This document shows positions 63,649 through 64,000 of a stretch of 64,000 bases of DNA, one piece after another (the first letter of the stretch is position 1; each line of letters begins with the position of its first letter). Location: NCBI RefSeq assembly GCF_000226295.1, contig NC_016024.1:2153501-2217500 (forward strand), in the 5' to 3' direction. The position numbers and the translations under genes were made by a program. This stretch comes from Chloracidobacterium thermophilum B. GTDB lineage: Bacteria; Acidobacteriota; Blastocatellia; Chloracidobacteriales; Chloracidobacteriaceae. A model generated the notes under the pieces. That model saw only the letters and a program-made list of their open reading frames with translations, had not been told where the DNA came from and made no database searches.

Positions 63649-64000
63649 ATGCCGTTCTCACCCCAGCCTCCAGTGCCTTCCCGGCGGCCGACGTGGCTCC
63701 AACGGCATTGGTTTGTCCTGGGCAGTCTGACCGTTGGCCTCATCGGGAGTGGCTGTTTCATCGCCTGGCAGGGCCAGACCGTTGGCGCGCAAGCCGAAGC
63801 CACGCTGCACCAGGTGTCAGCCAGCACCGGCTTGACGCTCGACGGACGCCTCACCCACCTGCCGGCGGCCAAACTGGCTCCTGTCCACCGGGGCAACCCT
63901 GACAACGACCAGCCCCAACTCCAGCTCAAGGCGACCCGGCAGGCGCTTGAACGGGAACTTATCCGCCGCCCGACCCTGGACGGCCACCGTACGCTGGGCC
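63649..64000 (+). CDS. Membrane-anchored hypothetical protein, 3' end outside window
   Basis: 117 visible codons from ATG 63649, 3 bases after the TPR gene stop. A Pro/Arg-rich head is followed by a membrane helix (WFVLGSLTVGLIGSGCFIAW, about 22-41) and a polar segment. The frame runs off the edge. No family recognised; the operon layout suggests it belongs with the HhH, receiver-like and TPR genes. Confidence 0.6.
   Translation, partial: MPFSPQPPVPSRRPTWLQRHWFVLGSLTVGLIGSGCFIAWQGQTVGAQAEATLHQVSASTGLTLDGRLTHLPAAKLAPVHRGNPDNDQPQLQLKATRQALERELIRRPTLDGHRTLG

Overview
The window is about 62% GC by eye, densely coded on both strands, and carries no rRNA, tRNA, CRISPR array, phage or insertion sequence that I can see. 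The gene set points to a diderm bacterium (LptD, two Oar-type TonB-dependent receptors, outer-membrane beta-barrel protein). Paired large Oar-like receptors with an N-terminal carboxypeptidase-regulatory-like domain, a RsbU/STAS/RsbW partner-switching set and a V4R (BchJ-like) protein next to a bilin-reductase-like protein suggest Acidobacteriota, perhaps a phototrophic Chloracidobacterium-like lineage. That placement is inference from gene content and family knowledge, not from a search.

Layout. 1-8.7 kb (mostly minus): a cut-off membrane protein, a helical hypothetical protein, a polyamine-type permease fused to its binding protein, a DHH phosphoesterase, then a run of peptide/amide-bond enzymes: a glutamate-cysteine-ligase-2 type carboxylate-amine ligase, a circularly permuted ATP-grasp, a TPMT-like methyltransferase and a second ATP-grasp. 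8.9-12.9 kb (plus): pmbA, a secreted protein, comF, PAP2 phosphatase, membrane protein. 12.9-16.2 kb: gamma carbonic anhydrase (minus), then a plus run of bilin-reductase-like protein, V4R protein, proline-rich protein and orphan ParA. 16.2-21.2 kb (minus): PAS response regulator, PAS histidine kinase, lptD. 21.6-25.8 kb: a very large secreted subtilisin-like protease. 26-28.3 kb: groES-groEL with a textbook CIRCE operator and sigma-70 promoter. 28.3-31.5 kb: DUF1361 protein, fabF, glutaredoxin-like protein, MerR regulator. 31.5-37.8 kb (minus): SPOR protein, outer-membrane protein, RsbW, STAS, RsbU and a large exported protein. 38-39.8 kb (plus): three poorly known genes around a strong 23-bp hairpin. 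39.8-44.8 kb (minus): lysC, secreted protein, bioB, Tyr-rich-tail protein, lipoprotein. 45.5-52.8 kb (plus): two Oar-like receptors, each followed by a strong terminator. 52.9-59.1 kb (minus): STAS, tlyA, uvrA, msrA, CDF transporter, hypothetical protein. 59.2-64 kb (plus): thiolase plus AtuA-like protein, then a translationally coupled HhH / receiver / small protein / TPR operon that leaves the window.

How genes may work together. The most intriguing units are (i) the ligase/ATP-grasp/methyltransferase run at 4.4-8.7 kb, which looks like a pathway for a small peptide-like or amidated metabolite, and (ii) the bilin-reductase-like plus V4R pair at 13.5-15.0 kb, which suggests linear-tetrapyrrole or bacteriochlorophyll-related chemistry. 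Housekeeping genes (groESL, fabF, bioB, lysC, uvrA, tlyA, lptD, msrA) are intact. Start codons were moved from the longest possible frame where a ribosome-binding site, signal peptide or domain edge argued for an internal start; these choices are stated per gene.
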